From: Blastococcus sp. TF02A-30
GTDB taxonomy: Bacteria > Actinomycetota > Actinomycetes > Mycobacteriales > Geodermatophilaceae
Assembly (NCBI RefSeq): GCF_003319185.1
Contig: NZ_QOHJ01000010.1
Span: 62,001-126,000, forward strand
DNA: 64,000 nt
Direction: 5' to 3'
The notes beneath the pieces were generated by a model that had not been told where the DNA came from, searched no databases, and worked only from the letters and a program-made list of their open reading frames with translations. A program made the translations under genes and the position numbers. This document shows positions 41,710 through 50,276 of the stretch, in pieces. The stretch's first letter is position 1; each line of letters starts with the position of its first letter.

Positions 41710-44118
41710 GTGACCACGCTCCACCCGGTCCGGTCGACTCCCCCTCCCGGCACGGACCTTCCCCCGGGGGGCGACGCGTCCCCCGCTCCCGCGGGCCCGC
41801 CGCCGGGCGCGGAGCTGCTGGCCGCCCTGCTCTCCGGGACCCCCGAGGAGGAGCGCCCGGTCACCCACGTGCACGAGGTCCCGGTGCGGGAACGCAGCAC
41901 CACACCGTGGCCGGAGTGGGTGAGCACGCCGCTGCGCGAGCGGCTCGAGGAACGCGGCGTCGTCGCGCCCTACGGGCACCAGGTCGAGGCGGCCCAGCTG
42001 GCCCGCGACGGCCGGCACGTCGTCGTCGCCACCGGGACGGCGTCGGGCAAGTCGCTGGCCTACCAGCTGCCCGCGCTGACCCGGCTGGCCGAGGACCCCC
42101 GCGCCTGCGTGCTCTACCTGGCGCCGACCAAGGCGCTGGCCCGCGACCAGCTGGCCTCGGTGGCCGCGCTGGCCGACCCGTCGGTGCGCCCGGCCGCGTA
42201 CGACGGCGACACCGCGGGCGAGGAGCGGGACTGGGTGCGCCGCCACTCCCGGTGGATCGTGACCAACCCAGACATGCTGCACCGCGGGATCCTGCCGGCC
42301 CACCAGAGGTGGTCGAGCACGCTGCGGCGGGTCGCCTACGTCGTCATCGACGAGTGCCACGCCTACCGCGGGGTGTTCGGCTCGCACGTCGGCCACGTCC
42401 TGCGCCGGCTGCGGCGGATCTGCCGGCGCTACGGCGCGGACCCGGTCTTCGTGCTCGCCTCGGCGACGGTGGCCGATCCGGCCGGCGCGGCCACCCGGCT
42501 GGTCGGTGAGCCGGTGGCCGCGGTGACCGAGGACGGCTCCCCCCGCCCCGGTGCGACCTTCGCCCTGTGGGAGCCGCCGCTCACCGAGCACACCGGCGAG
42601 CACGGCGCCCCGCTGCGGCGTTCGGCCGCCGCCGACGCCGCCGGGCTGCTCGCCGACCTGGTGGAACGCGGCGCCCGCACGCTGGCCTTCGTGCGCTCGC
42701 GGCGGAGCGCCGAGTCGGTCGCCGAGCAGGCACGCCGGCTGCTGCACGACCGCGGGCGGTCGGACCTGGTGCGGCGGGTGGACTCCTACCGCGGCGGCTA
42801 CCTGCCGGAGGAGCGGCGGGAGCTGGAGCGCGCGCTCTCGGCCGGCGACCTCCTGGGCGTCGCGACCACCAACGCCCTCGAGCTCGGCATCGACATCGCC
42901 GGCCTGGACGCGGTGGTGCTGGCCGGCTACCCCGGCACGCTCGCCTCGCTCTGGCAGCAGGCCGGCCGCGCCGGCCGCGCCCAGCGGGAGTCGCTGGTGG
43001 TCTTCGTGGCCCGCGACGACCCGCTGGACCACTACCTCGCCCACCACCCGGCCGCGGTGTTCGGCCGGCCCATCGAGGCGACGGTCACCGACCCCACCAA
43101 CCCCTACGTGCTCGGCCCGCAGCTGTGCTGCGCGGCAGCCGAGCTGCCGCTGCGGCCCGACGACCTGGCCGACTTCGGCGGGCCGGCCGCCGAGGTCGCG
43201 ATCGAGCAGCTGGTCACCGACGGCCAGCTGCGGCGGCGTCCGACCGGCTGGTACTGGGCCGGGCGCGGGCGGCCCGACGTGGACATCCGGGGCAGCGGCG
43301 ACGAGCCGGTGGCGATCATCGAGGCCGGCACCGGGCGGCTGCTGGGCACCGTCGACGGCGGTGCCGCGCACTCCACGGTGCACGAGGGCGCCCTGTACGT
43401 GCACCGCGGCGACACCTTCGTCGTCGACGAGTTCGACGTGGACGACGCCTGCGCGGTCGTGCACGCGGAGAGCCCCGAGTGGACGACGGTGGCGCGCGAC
43501 GTCACCGACCTGTCGATCGTCTCGGTCGAGCAGACCAGGGCGCTCGGCGCGGTGACGGCGCACACCGGCGTCGTCGACGTGACCAACCAGGTGGTGGCCT
43601 ACCAACGGCGGCGGCTGGGCACCGGGGAGGTCCTGGCGGAGTTCCCGCTCGACCTCCCGCCCCGCCAGCTGCGCACCCGCGCGGTGTGGCTGACGCTGAG
43701 CGACCGCGCGGTCGAGCGGGCCGAGCTGGACGACACCGAGGTGCCCGGCTCGCTGCACGCGGCCGAGCACGCCGGCATCGGCATCCTGCCGCTGCTGGCG
43801 ACGTGCGACCGGTGGGATCTCGGCGGGCTGTCCACCGCGCTGCACCCCGACACCGGGACGGCGGCGATCTTCGTCTACGACGGGCACCCCGGCGGGGCGG
43901 GCTTCGCCGAGCGCGGGTACGCCGTGCTCCGCGAGTGGCTGCAGGCCACCCGGGCGACGGTGGCCAGCTGCGAGTGCGAGAGCGGCTGCCCCTCGTGCGT
44001 CCAGTCACCGAAGTGCGGCAACGGCAACGACCCGCTGGACAAGGCCGGCGCCGTCCGGGTGCTCGACGTCGTCCTCGACGAGCTGGCCGCCGCGGAAGGA
44101 CCGGGCACGACCGGCTGA
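41710..44118 (+). CDS. DEAD/DEAH-box helicase with DUF1998 zinc domain
   Basis: 802 aa. Walker A ATGTASGKS at 107-115, DECH box at 214-217, motif III SAT, motif VI QQAGRAGRAQR. The C-terminal DUF1998/MrfA-like domain contains four cysteines in SCECESGCPSCVQSPKCGNGN, probably a metal site. Equivalent to [13 protein letters not shown] Rv3649; relatives such as MrfA act in repair of mitomycin damage. The GTG at 41710 is directly after GGAGG, too close for standard spacing, so the exact start is uncertain. The 3' 244 nt are overlapped antisense by the Tad-like gene. Confidence 0.92.
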   Translation: MTTLHPVRSTPPPGTDLPPGGDASPAPAGPPPGAELLAALLSGTPEEERPVTHVHEVPVRERSTTPWPEWVSTPLRERLEERGVVAPYGHQVEAAQLARDGRHVVVATGTASGKSLAYQLPALTRLAEDPRACVLYLAPTKALARDQLASVAALADPSVRPAAYDGDTAGEERDWVRRHSRWIVTNPDMLHRGILPAHQRWSSTLRRVAYVVIDECHAYRGVFGSHVGHVLRRLRRICRRYGADPVFVLASATVADPAGAATRLVGEPVAAVTEDGSPRPGATFALWEPPLTEHTGEHGAPLRRSAAADAAGLLADLVERGARTLAFVRSRRSAESVAEQARRLLHDRGRSDLVRRVDSYRGGYLPEERRELERALSAGDLLGVATTNALELGIDIAGLDAVVLAGYPGTLASLWQQAGRAGRAQRESLVVFVARDDPLDHYLAHHPAAVFGRPIEATVTDPTNPYVLGPQLCCAAAELPLRPDDLADFGGPAAEVAIEQLVTDGQLRRRPTGWYWAGRGRPDVDIRGSGDEPVAIIEAGTGRLLGTVDGGAAHSTVHEGALYVHRGDTFVVDEFDVDDACAVVHAESPEWTTVARDVTDLSIVSVEQTRALGAVTAHTGVVDVTNQVVAYQRRRLGTGEVLAEFPLDLPPRQLRTRAVWLTLSDRAVERAELDDTEVPGSLHAAEHAGIGILPLLATCDRWDLGGLSTALHPDTGTAAIFVYDGHPGGAGFAERGYAVLREWLQATRATVASCECESGCPSCVQSPKCGNGNDPLDKAGAVRVLDVVLDELAAAEGPGTTG

Positions 44119-44468
44119 GCCCCGACCGGGCCCGCGCGCGCCCGCCCCGCGGCGTCGCGCCGGCCCAGCGGACCGAGCCGGAAGGGCACGGCCACCTCGA
44201 CCTCCACGACAGCTCCGGCCCGGACGGTGCAGCGCTCGAGGACGGCACCGTTGGCCGCCGCCACCTCCTCGGCCACCGCGCACGCCCCGGGGTCGCCGAG
44301 GACCGCCCGGCTGGCCGCGGCCAGCGCCGCGAGGTCCGCCGCCGACCCCGCGCGGTGCCGGGCCACCACCGCACCGCCCACCAGCACGGCCGCCAGGGCG
44401 ACCACCGCCAGGGCACCGGCCAGCGCCAGCACCCAGACGGTGGCCGACCCGCGCTCGCCGTCGCTCAC
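43875..44468 (-). CDS. TadG-like (Rv3654c-like) membrane protein with antisense-overlapping tail
   Basis: 197 aa. The N-terminal part is a single-helix Tad protein (SATVWVLALAGALAVVALAAVLVGG, then RHRAGSAADLAALAAA), like Rv3654c. Homologous content ends near residue 115 (GRARAGPVG), but no stop occurs there: the frame continues about 80 codons into Ser/Thr/Pro-rich sequence antisense to the helicase 3' end and stops only at 43875. Either the stop was lost or the tail is tolerated. The GTG overlaps the TadE stop as GTGA. Last gene of the Tad operon. Confidence 0.75.
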   Translation of the reverse strand: MSDGERGSATVWVLALAGALAVVALAAVLVGGAVVARHRAGSAADLAALAAASRAVLGDPGACAVAEEVAAANGAVLERCTVRAGAVVEVEVAVPFRLGPLGRRDAAGRARAGPVGAQPVVPGPSAAASSSRTTSSTRTAPALSSGSLPLPHFGDWTHEGQPLSHSQLATVARVACSHSRSTAYPRSAKPAPPGCPS

Positions 44469-44806
44469 GGCGCGGTGTGCCCGGCGGCCGGCTCCCGGAC
44501 CGCGACCGCCTCCGCGGACACGGTGAACCGCAGCGGCAACGGCCCCAGCGGGGCGACCTCCGCCCGCACCACCACGCGCACCCGCGGGCCGTCCGCGACG
44601 ACGCCGGTCCGGGCCCCGTCGGGGGCGGCCGCTCCGGCCAGCTCGGCCACCACCGCGCCGTCCTCCCCTCGGGCCGCGGCCCGGGCACCCTCGCGTGCGG
44701 CGTCCACGCAGCGCAGCTGCGCCCCGACGACGGTCACCACGGCCACGGCGGCGACGAGGACCAGCAGCAGGACGGGCAGCACCAGGGCGGTCTCGGCGGT
44801 GACCAT
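44465..44806 (-). CDS. TadE-like pilus assembly protein
   Basis: 113 aa. [47 protein letters not shown] is the TadE plan: short N-terminus with Glu5, one membrane helix, then [13 protein letters not shown]. The remaining 60 residues are extracytoplasmic. The ATG at 44806 follows GGAGGAGG. Minor pseudopilin-like component of the Tad/Flp machine; homologous to Rv3655c. Confidence 0.88.
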   Translation of the reverse strand: MVTAETALVLPVLLLVLVAAVAVVTVVGAQLRCVDAAREGARAAARGEDGAVVAELAGAAAPDGARTGVVADGPRVRVVVRAEVAPLGPLPLRFTVSAEAVAVREPAAGHTAP

Positions 44807-44850
44807 GCCGTCCTCCTCCCCTGTCCGGGACCGCCGGGCGGGGCGCACGG

Positions 44851-45111
44851 TCAGGAGAGGGTGGCCAGGGCCCGGTCGACCAGGTCGGTCAGCCCGCCGA
44901 CGATCGAGTCGCCGGTGACCACCCGGTACAGCACCGCCGCGAAGGCGCACGCGGCCACCGTGCCGACCGCGTACTCCGCGGTGCTCATCCCCGCTTCGGC
45001 CTCCTCGCGGAGGAGCACCAGCCGGCGGGCGAGGGCAGCCCGCCAGCCGCGGGCCGGGGGCTCGTCCGGGGTGCCGGCCTGCTCGGGCGTGCGGTCGGGT
45101 GTCGGTGTCAC
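44851..45111 (-). CDS. DUF4244 Flp-type pilin
   Basis: 86 aa. A charged N-terminal leader of about 41 residues precedes GMSTAEYAVGTVAACAFAAVLY, which has a prepilin cleavage site Gly41-Met42 and Glu at +5, then a single hydrophobic helix. Homologous to [13 protein letters not shown] Rv3656c. Likely the major pilin subunit. The GTG at 45111 follows AGGAGG. A gap of 113 nt separates it from tadC. Confidence 0.88.
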   Translation of the reverse strand: MTPTPDRTPEQAGTPDEPPARGWRAALARRLVLLREEAEAGMSTAEYAVGTVAACAFAAVLYRVVTGDSIVGGLTDLVDRALATLS

Positions 45112-45224
45112 GGTCGCCTCCTGGCGTCGAGGCCCGCTGGTCGGGCCGGGCCTCGAGCCTCGCGGCGCGGAGGTCCCGCATGCGGTCCGCGGAACGATCT
45201 GTGGACGCCGTGCGCGGCTGTGGA

Positions 45225-45956
45225 TCACCGGAACACCTCCCCGGCGATGCCCAGCACCAGCGGTGCGACGCCCAGGCAGACGAACGCGGGCAGGAAGCAC
45301 AGCCCCAGGGGCGCCAGCACCCAGACGCCGGCACGCCGCATCGCCGCCTCGGTCTCCGTGCGCGCCCGGGTGCGCCCGTCCTCCGCCAGCGCGCGCAAGC
45401 CGTCGGCCACCGCGGCCCCCGACTCCCCTGCCCGCACGAGCACCCGGCCCAGCCCGGCGAGCTCGGCCGGCACGCCGGCCCAGGCGCGGCGGGGCTCGGC
45501 GCCCAGCCGGTAGAGGCCGGCCACCGCGCCCAGGTGCGCCCCGAGCGGGTCCGGGACCGCCGCGCCGACGGCAGCCAGGGCCCCGCCCACGGGGAGCCCG
45601 GCGGACAGGCACACGCCCAGCAGGTCGCAGGCCGCGGGCAGCTCCCGCCGGACGGCCGCCCGCGCGTCCAGCCCCGCGTCCGGCGCGCTGCGCCGCAGCA
45701 CCCGGTCGGCGAGCACCGCGACGGCCACCGCGGCCGGCACCCCCGGCGAGCCGCCGAGCAGCACGCCGACGCCCAGCCCGGCAGCGGCGGCGACGCCCCA
45801 CCGGCGTCGCCGTGCCGCGACCGGGTCGACGGCGGCCGCCGGTTCCGGGCCCGTGGTCAGCGCGCGGAGGCGGGCCGTGCCACGGCCCGTCGAGGGCCAG
45901 GTCCACAGCGCGGCGGCCACCAGGAGCAGGGCCGCCACCGGCGGATCGACGCTCAC
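45225..45956 (-). CDS. type II secretion F-family protein TadC-like
   Basis: 243 aa integral membrane protein. Two helices near 52-80, the T2SF domain (RRELPAACDLLGVCLSAGLPVGGALAAVGA...RAGESGAAVADGLRALAED), then a C-terminal pair (VLAPLGLCFLPAFVCLGVAPLVLGI). It forms the inner-membrane platform with TadB. Starts 4 nt after the tadB stop. Confidence 0.9.
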   Translation of the reverse strand: MSVDPPVAALLLVAAALWTWPSTGRGTARLRALTTGPEPAAAVDPVAARRRRWGVAAAAGLGVGVLLGGSPGVPAAVAVAVLADRVLRRSAPDAGLDARAAVRRELPAACDLLGVCLSAGLPVGGALAAVGAAVPDPLGAHLGAVAGLYRLGAEPRRAWAGVPAELAGLGRVLVRAGESGAAVADGLRALAEDGRTRARTETEAAMRRAGVWVLAPLGLCFLPAFVCLGVAPLVLGIAGEVFR

Positions 45957-45960
45957 CCGG

Positions 45961-46743
45961 TCACCGCACGGCCCGGTCGACGAGGCGCCGCGACCAGACG
46001 ACGCCGGCCGCCTCGAGCGCCGCCCCGCCGACGAGCAGCAGCTGACCGGTCGGGGTGGTGGTCAGCACCCGCCACGGGTCGGCCCCGACCCCGCTGCCCA
46101 TGGCCAGCCCCAGCACCGGCAACCCGGCGAGCACCAGCGCGCTGGCCCGCGGGCCGGCGGTCGCCGCACGCAGCTCGGCGCGCTGGCGGGCACGGGCGCG
46201 CAGGTCGTCCTCGACCGCGCCCACCACCGCGGCCAGCGAGCACCCGGTGCGGGCACTGAGCCGCACCCCTGCCGCGATCCGGCCGAGCGCCGTTCCCAGT
46301 TCACCCGGGGCGTCGTCCCCGCGGGAGGCGTCCGGAGCCCGCAGCGCTCCGGTGAGCAGACCGCCAGTGACCACCTCCCCGCAGGCGGCCGCCGCCGAGG
46401 CCGTGGCCGATTCCAGCGACCGGCCACTGCGCAGGTCGGCGGCGAGCGCGCCCAGCCCGTCGGCCAGTCCGGCCAGCCGGGCGTCGTCCCGGGCCGCCGC
46501 CCGGCGTGCGGACACGCTGCGCACCGCGAGCGCGGCCCCCACCCCGGCCAGCGCGGCGACCAGCGGGGTGCTGAGCACCGCGGCGACCCCCGCCGCGGGC
46601 ACCGCCACCCACAGCGGCGAGCGGAGCGCACGTTCCACCACCGCCCGCGGGGACGGGCCGGCAGCGCTGCCCAGCGGGCGGCCGCTCCGCCGGTCGGGCC
46701 AGGCCAGCAGCGCCCCGGCCGCCGCGAGGAGCGCCAGGATCAC
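45961..46743 (-). CDS. type II secretion F-family protein TadB-like
   Basis: 260 aa. Three to four membrane helices: near 1-14, 47-75 and a C-terminal pair (LVLAGLPVLGLAMGSGVG, LLLVGGAALEAAGVVW). The cytoplasmic T2SF segment reads DGLGALAADLRSGRSLESATASAAA. The GTG at 46743 overlaps the tadA stop as GTGA. Partner of TadC in the pilus platform; matches Rv3658c. Confidence 0.9.
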   Translation of the reverse strand: MILALLAAAGALLAWPDRRSGRPLGSAAGPSPRAVVERALRSPLWVAVPAAGVAAVLSTPLVAALAGVGAALAVRSVSARRAAARDDARLAGLADGLGALAADLRSGRSLESATASAAAACGEVVTGGLLTGALRAPDASRGDDAPGELGTALGRIAAGVRLSARTGCSLAAVVGAVEDDLRARARQRAELRAATAGPRASALVLAGLPVLGLAMGSGVGADPWRVLTTTPTGQLLLVGGAALEAAGVVWSRRLVDRAVR

Positions 46744-47879
46744 GGGGAGCTCCCCGCGACGAGGGCGCGCAGCCGGTCGCCCGCGGGGCACGGGCCGCCG
46801 TCGGCCCGCCACCCCGGCTCCACGACGACGAGGTCCCCGGAGCGCTGCACGACACCGAGCTCCTCCACCCGGCGCCCGCCGGGCCCCCGCCGCAGGTGGA
46901 CGACGACGTCGAGCGCCGCGGCCGCCTGGCTGTGCACCGCCGCGCGGTCCAGCCCCGCGTGCACCGCCAGCGCCTCCAGGCGGGCCGGCACCTCGGCAGG
47001 ACGGTTGGCGTGCAGGGTGCCGCAGCCGCCCTCGTGCCCGGTGTTCAGCGCAGCGAGAAGATCGCCCACCTCCGCGCCGCGCACCTCGCCGACCACGAGC
47101 CGGTCGGGGCGCATCCGCAGGGCCTGGCGCACCAGATCGCGCAGCGTCACCTGCCCGACGCCCTCGACGTTGGGCGGGCGGGCGACGAGCGCGACGACGT
47201 GCGGGTGGGCCGGGGCCAGCTCCGGCGCGTCCTCGCAGGTGACGACGCGCTCCGCCGGGTCCACCTCGCCCAGCAGCGCGGAGAGCACGGTGGTCTTGCC
47301 CGACCCGGTCCCGCCGGTGACGAGGAAGGCCCGCCGCGCGTGGACCAGCCCCCGCAGCAGCTCCTCGCTGGCGCCGGGCAGCGTGCCCAGGGCAGCCAGA
47401 TCGGCGAGGCTGCGCGAGCACCGGCGCAGCACGCGCAGCGACAGGCAGGTGGACGCCGCGACCGGCGCCAGCACCGCGTGCAGCCGGATGCCCTCCGGGA
47501 GCCCGACGTCCACCCACGGCGCGGCGTCGTCGAGCCGCCGTCCGGCCCCCGCCGCCATGCGGACGGCCAGCCGGCGGACCGCCTCGTCGTCGGCGAAGCG
47601 CACGTCGGTCAGCTCCAGGCCGCTCCCGCGGTCGATCCAGACCCGGTCGGGCGCGGCGACCAGGACGTCGGTGACGCCCGGCAGGCGCAGCAGCGGCTCC
47701 AGCGGTCCGGCGCCGGCCAGCTCGTCCACCGCGTCCCGCACCGCCCGCAGCACGGCGTCGTCGCCCAGCAGGCCGCCGCTCTCCTCGCGCACGAGCGCGG
47801 CGACCGCCGCCCGGGTGGGCCGTCCCGGTTCCAGCGCGAGCCGGCTGCGGACGCGGTCGAGCAGCTCAGGAGGGCTCAC
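46740..47879 (-). CDS. TadA-family pilus assembly ATPase
   Basis: 379 aa secretion ATPase of the CpaF/TadA type. N-terminal domain (PGVTDVLVAAPDRVWIDRGSGLE), Walker A GGTGSGKT at 189-196, Asp box region VVTCEDAPEL, Walker B GEVRGAEVGDLLAAL, His box NTGHEGGCGTLHANRP. All motifs are intact. It overlaps the upstream CpaE-like gene as GTGA. Powers pilin polymerisation; Rv3659c equivalent. Confidence 0.94.
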   Translation of the reverse strand: MSPPELLDRVRSRLALEPGRPTRAAVAALVREESGGLLGDDAVLRAVRDAVDELAGAGPLEPLLRLPGVTDVLVAAPDRVWIDRGSGLELTDVRFADDEAVRRLAVRMAAGAGRRLDDAAPWVDVGLPEGIRLHAVLAPVAASTCLSLRVLRRCSRSLADLAALGTLPGASEELLRGLVHARRAFLVTGGTGSGKTTVLSALLGEVDPAERVVTCEDAPELAPAHPHVVALVARPPNVEGVGQVTLRDLVRQALRMRPDRLVVGEVRGAEVGDLLAALNTGHEGGCGTLHANRPAEVPARLEALAVHAGLDRAAVHSQAAAALDVVVHLRRGPGGRRVEELGVVQRSGDLVVVEPGWRADGGPCPAGDRLRALVAGSSP

Positions 47880-48952
47880 GCCCGACCACCGCCGAGCCGG
47901 TCGAGCACGACGCGGGCGACCGCGCCGAGCGGTGCCCGGGGGGTCACGCCGGGCGGCTCGCCGCGCTCACCCCGCGCGACGGCGCTGCGGTCGTGCGCCA
48001 GTTCGGCGAGGACGGGGCGGCCCACCGCGTCGGCGACCTCGTCGGCGAGCAGACCTCCCGGTACCCGGCGCAGGACCAGCTGCGCGTCCGCCCAGGGCGA
48101 CCTCTCGGCGGCCACCATGAGCCGGGCCGCGGTGGCCGCGCGGAGCCGGGCGGGGACGACGAGCAGGGCCAGGTCGGCCTCGGCGAGCACGGCGTGCGTG
48201 GTGCCGCAGATGCCGTCGGTGCCCGGCCGCGGCAGGTCGACGACGACGGGGCAGCCGTCGTCGCGGGCGGCAGCGACCACCGCCCTCACCGCCTCTTCGG
48301 GCACCGGAGGGCCGTCGGTCCGCGACGCCGACACGACGTGCACGCCGGACACCTCCGGGAGGGCTGCCCGCAGGGCGTCGCCGGCCACCCGGCCGCGCAG
48401 ACCACCGAGCTCGGGCCAGCGCACGCCGTCCGTCCGCTCGGCGCCGAGCAGCAGGTCGAGCCCCCCGCCCCAGCGGTCCGCGTCGACCAGCACCGATCCA
48501 GGACCTGCGGTCAGCGCCAGCGCGGTGGCCAGCGTGCTGGCGCCCGCACCGCCGCACGCCCCGCCGACGGCGAGCACCCGGCCCCGCTCGGCGGTGCCGC
48601 GCAGGGCGTCCGCCACCCGAGCCAGCAGCCACGCCTCGTCGTCCGGCAGCGCGACGACCCGCTCCGCGCCCACCTCGACCGCGGCCGCCCACTCCGGGGC
48701 GGGCAGCTGGCCCCGGGTGACCACCACCACCCCGGGCCGGCGGGGCAGCTCCCGCACCTGGGCGCCGCCCAGCGCGTCCGCGCCCAGCAGGACCAGCGGC
48801 GCGTCCCGGTGCCCGCGGCGGAGCGCGGGACCCCCGCGGGCCAGTTCCGGCTCGCACCCGGCGGCAGCCAGGAGCCGCAGCACCTCGTCGAGGAGGTCCT
48901 CGTCGGTGCTGACGACGAGCGGACGGGGGACGGGGAGCGCTTCGAGTGGCAC
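47876..48952 (-). CDS. CpaE/Ssd-like P-loop protein (septum-site-like)
   Basis: 358 aa. N-terminal receiver-like segment (1-115), then a MinD/ParA-type fold (RGRVLAVGGACGGAGASTLATALAL, VLVDADRWGGGLDLLLGA, VVVDLPRP). The P-loop reads CGGAGAST at 133-140, lacking the signature Lys of active MinD/ParA proteins. The same loss is known in [15 protein letters not shown] Ssd (Rv3660c), so this is probably a lineage trait. First gene of the Tad operon; presumably positions the machine. The GTG at 48952 has a weak ribosome binding site. Confidence 0.9.
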   Translation of the reverse strand: MPLEALPVPRPLVVSTDEDLLDEVLRLLAAAGCEPELARGGPALRRGHRDAPLVLLGADALGGAQVRELPRRPGVVVVTRGQLPAPEWAAAVEVGAERVVALPDDEAWLLARVADALRGTAERGRVLAVGGACGGAGASTLATALALTAGPGSVLVDADRWGGGLDLLLGAERTDGVRWPELGGLRGRVAGDALRAALPEVSGVHVVSASRTDGPPVPEEAVRAVVAAARDDGCPVVVDLPRPGTDGICGTTHAVLAEADLALLVVPARLRAATAARLMVAAERSPWADAQLVLRRVPGGLLADEVADAVGRPVLAELAHDRSAVARGERGEPPGVTPRAPLGAVARVVLDRLGGGRA

Positions 48953-49078
48953 GGGTCGATGCCAGCCGACCCTCGGCAGACAGTGCCAGTCCGGCGGCCG
49001 AACTGTGGATGACTCCTTCGGGTGTGGACGGCGAGCGCGGACCGTCGGCGCGACCTGGCCTGATTACCCTCGTGAACC

Positions 49079-49933
49079 GTGACCCGCGCCGCGGCGTTCT
49101 TCGATCTGGACAAGACGATCATCGCCAAGTCCAGCACCCTGGCCTTCGGCCGTCCCTTCTTCCAGGGCGGGCTGATCAACCGGCGCACGGTCCTCAAGAC
49201 CGCGTACGCCCAGTTCGTCTTCTCCCTCGCCGGCGCCGACGCCCAGCAGATGGAGCGGCTGCGCGCGCAGATCACCGCCATGTGCACCGGCTGGGACGTC
49301 GCCACCGTGCACGAGATCGTCCGGGAGACCCTGCACGAGATCGTGGACCCGCTGATCTACGCCGAGGCGGCCGACCTCATCGAGGAGCACCGCGCCGCCG
49401 GGCGGGAGATCGTCATCGTGTCGAGCAGCGGCGCGGAGATGGTCGAGCCGATCGGCGAGATGCTGGGTGCCGACCGGGTGGTGGCCACCCGGATGGTGGC
49501 GGTCGACGGGCGCTACACCGGCGAGATCGAGTTCTACGCCTACGCCGAGAACAAGGCCGCCGCGATGCGCGAGGTCGCCGCCGAGGGTGGCTACGACCTG
49601 GCCGACTGCTACGCCTACAGCGACTCGATCACCGACCTGCCGATGCTGTCGGCCGTCGGCCACCCCACGGCGGTCAACCCCGACCGAGGGCTGCGCAAGG
49701 CGGCCCTGCAGCACGGGTGGCCGGTGCTGCGGTTCGAGCGGCCGGTGAGCATGCGCTCCCGGTTCGCCACGGCACCCACCCCGGTGGTCACCGGAGCGGC
49801 GGCGATGGGCGTGGGTGCGGCCGTGGTGGGACTGGCCTGGTACGCCCGGCACCGGGCGCTGCGCGCGGCCCTGCCCGCGGGCGACGACGCCCCGGGGCCG
49901 CTGTCCGGACGCCGGCGCCGCCGCGGCGCCTGA
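49079..49933 (+). CDS. HAD-IB family hydrolase (SerB-like) with C-terminal membrane helix
   Basis: 284 aa. Nucleophile motif FFDLDKT with Asp9 and Asp11, motif II in IVIVSSSGAE, motif IV YAYSDSITDLPML: a complete phosphoserine-phosphatase-like HAD. Residues about 240-262 form a membrane helix, then RRRRR. Equivalent to Rv3661. Called an inhibition-of-morphogenesis homologue in some annotations. A TACCCT -10 ends 8 nt before the GTG and no ribosome binding site is seen: probably leaderless. Divergent from the Tad operon. Confidence 0.92.
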   Translation: MTRAAAFFDLDKTIIAKSSTLAFGRPFFQGGLINRRTVLKTAYAQFVFSLAGADAQQMERLRAQITAMCTGWDVATVHEIVRETLHEIVDPLIYAEAADLIEEHRAAGREIVIVSSSGAEMVEPIGEMLGADRVVATRMVAVDGRYTGEIEFYAYAENKAAAMREVAAEGGYDLADCYAYSDSITDLPMLSAVGHPTAVNPDRGLRKAALQHGWPVLRFERPVSMRSRFATAPTPVVTGAAAMGVGAAVVGLAWYARHRALRAALPAGDDAPGPLSGRRRRRGA

Positions 49934-49990
49934 CCCCGCTCCCCGGCGGGGCTCCGGCCGATCCCGGGCCGGTTCGTCCATCCTGCGGTC

Positions 49991-50263
49991 GTGCTGACCG
50001 TGCTCCTCGCGTGGCTGGCGGCCGCCGCCGTCTGCGTCGCCGCGGTCGTCTTCGGTCAGGTGGCGCGCACGGCGCCGCGGCGCAGACGCCGGCGCAGGGC
50101 GGCCAGGGTCGGCCTGTTCCTGTCGCTGTCGGGCCCGTGGCTGGCGTTCGCCGGGGCGGTGGCGGCCGGCGCGGCCACCGGGGCATGGCTGCAGGCGGCA
50201 GCGGGCGGAGCGCTGGCGGTCACCGTCGTCGCGGCGGTCGGGCTGGGGCTCGCCCCGCGCTGA
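49991..50263 (+). CDS. small two-helix membrane protein
   Basis: 90 aa. Hydrophobic helix at 1-25, a basic loop with eight arginines ([15 protein letters not shown]), then hydrophobic segments at about 41-62 and 67-88. The positive loop should face the cytoplasm. No family recognised. The GTG at 49991 has no ribosome binding site but the frame has clean membrane-protein composition. Confidence 0.55.
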   Translation: MLTVLLAWLAAAAVCVAAVVFGQVARTAPRRRRRRRAARVGLFLSLSGPWLAFAGAVAAGAATGAWLQAAAGGALAVTVVAAVGLGLAPR

Positions 50264-50276
50264 CCGCCGGCCGGCC

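Noticed and set aside
34855-41713. Very long plus-strand open frames (over 1200 codons) opposite topA, DUF1023 and hppA
   Set aside because: They read as Ala/Arg/Gly/Asp-rich antisense of well-supported genes; absence of stops follows from the GC content.
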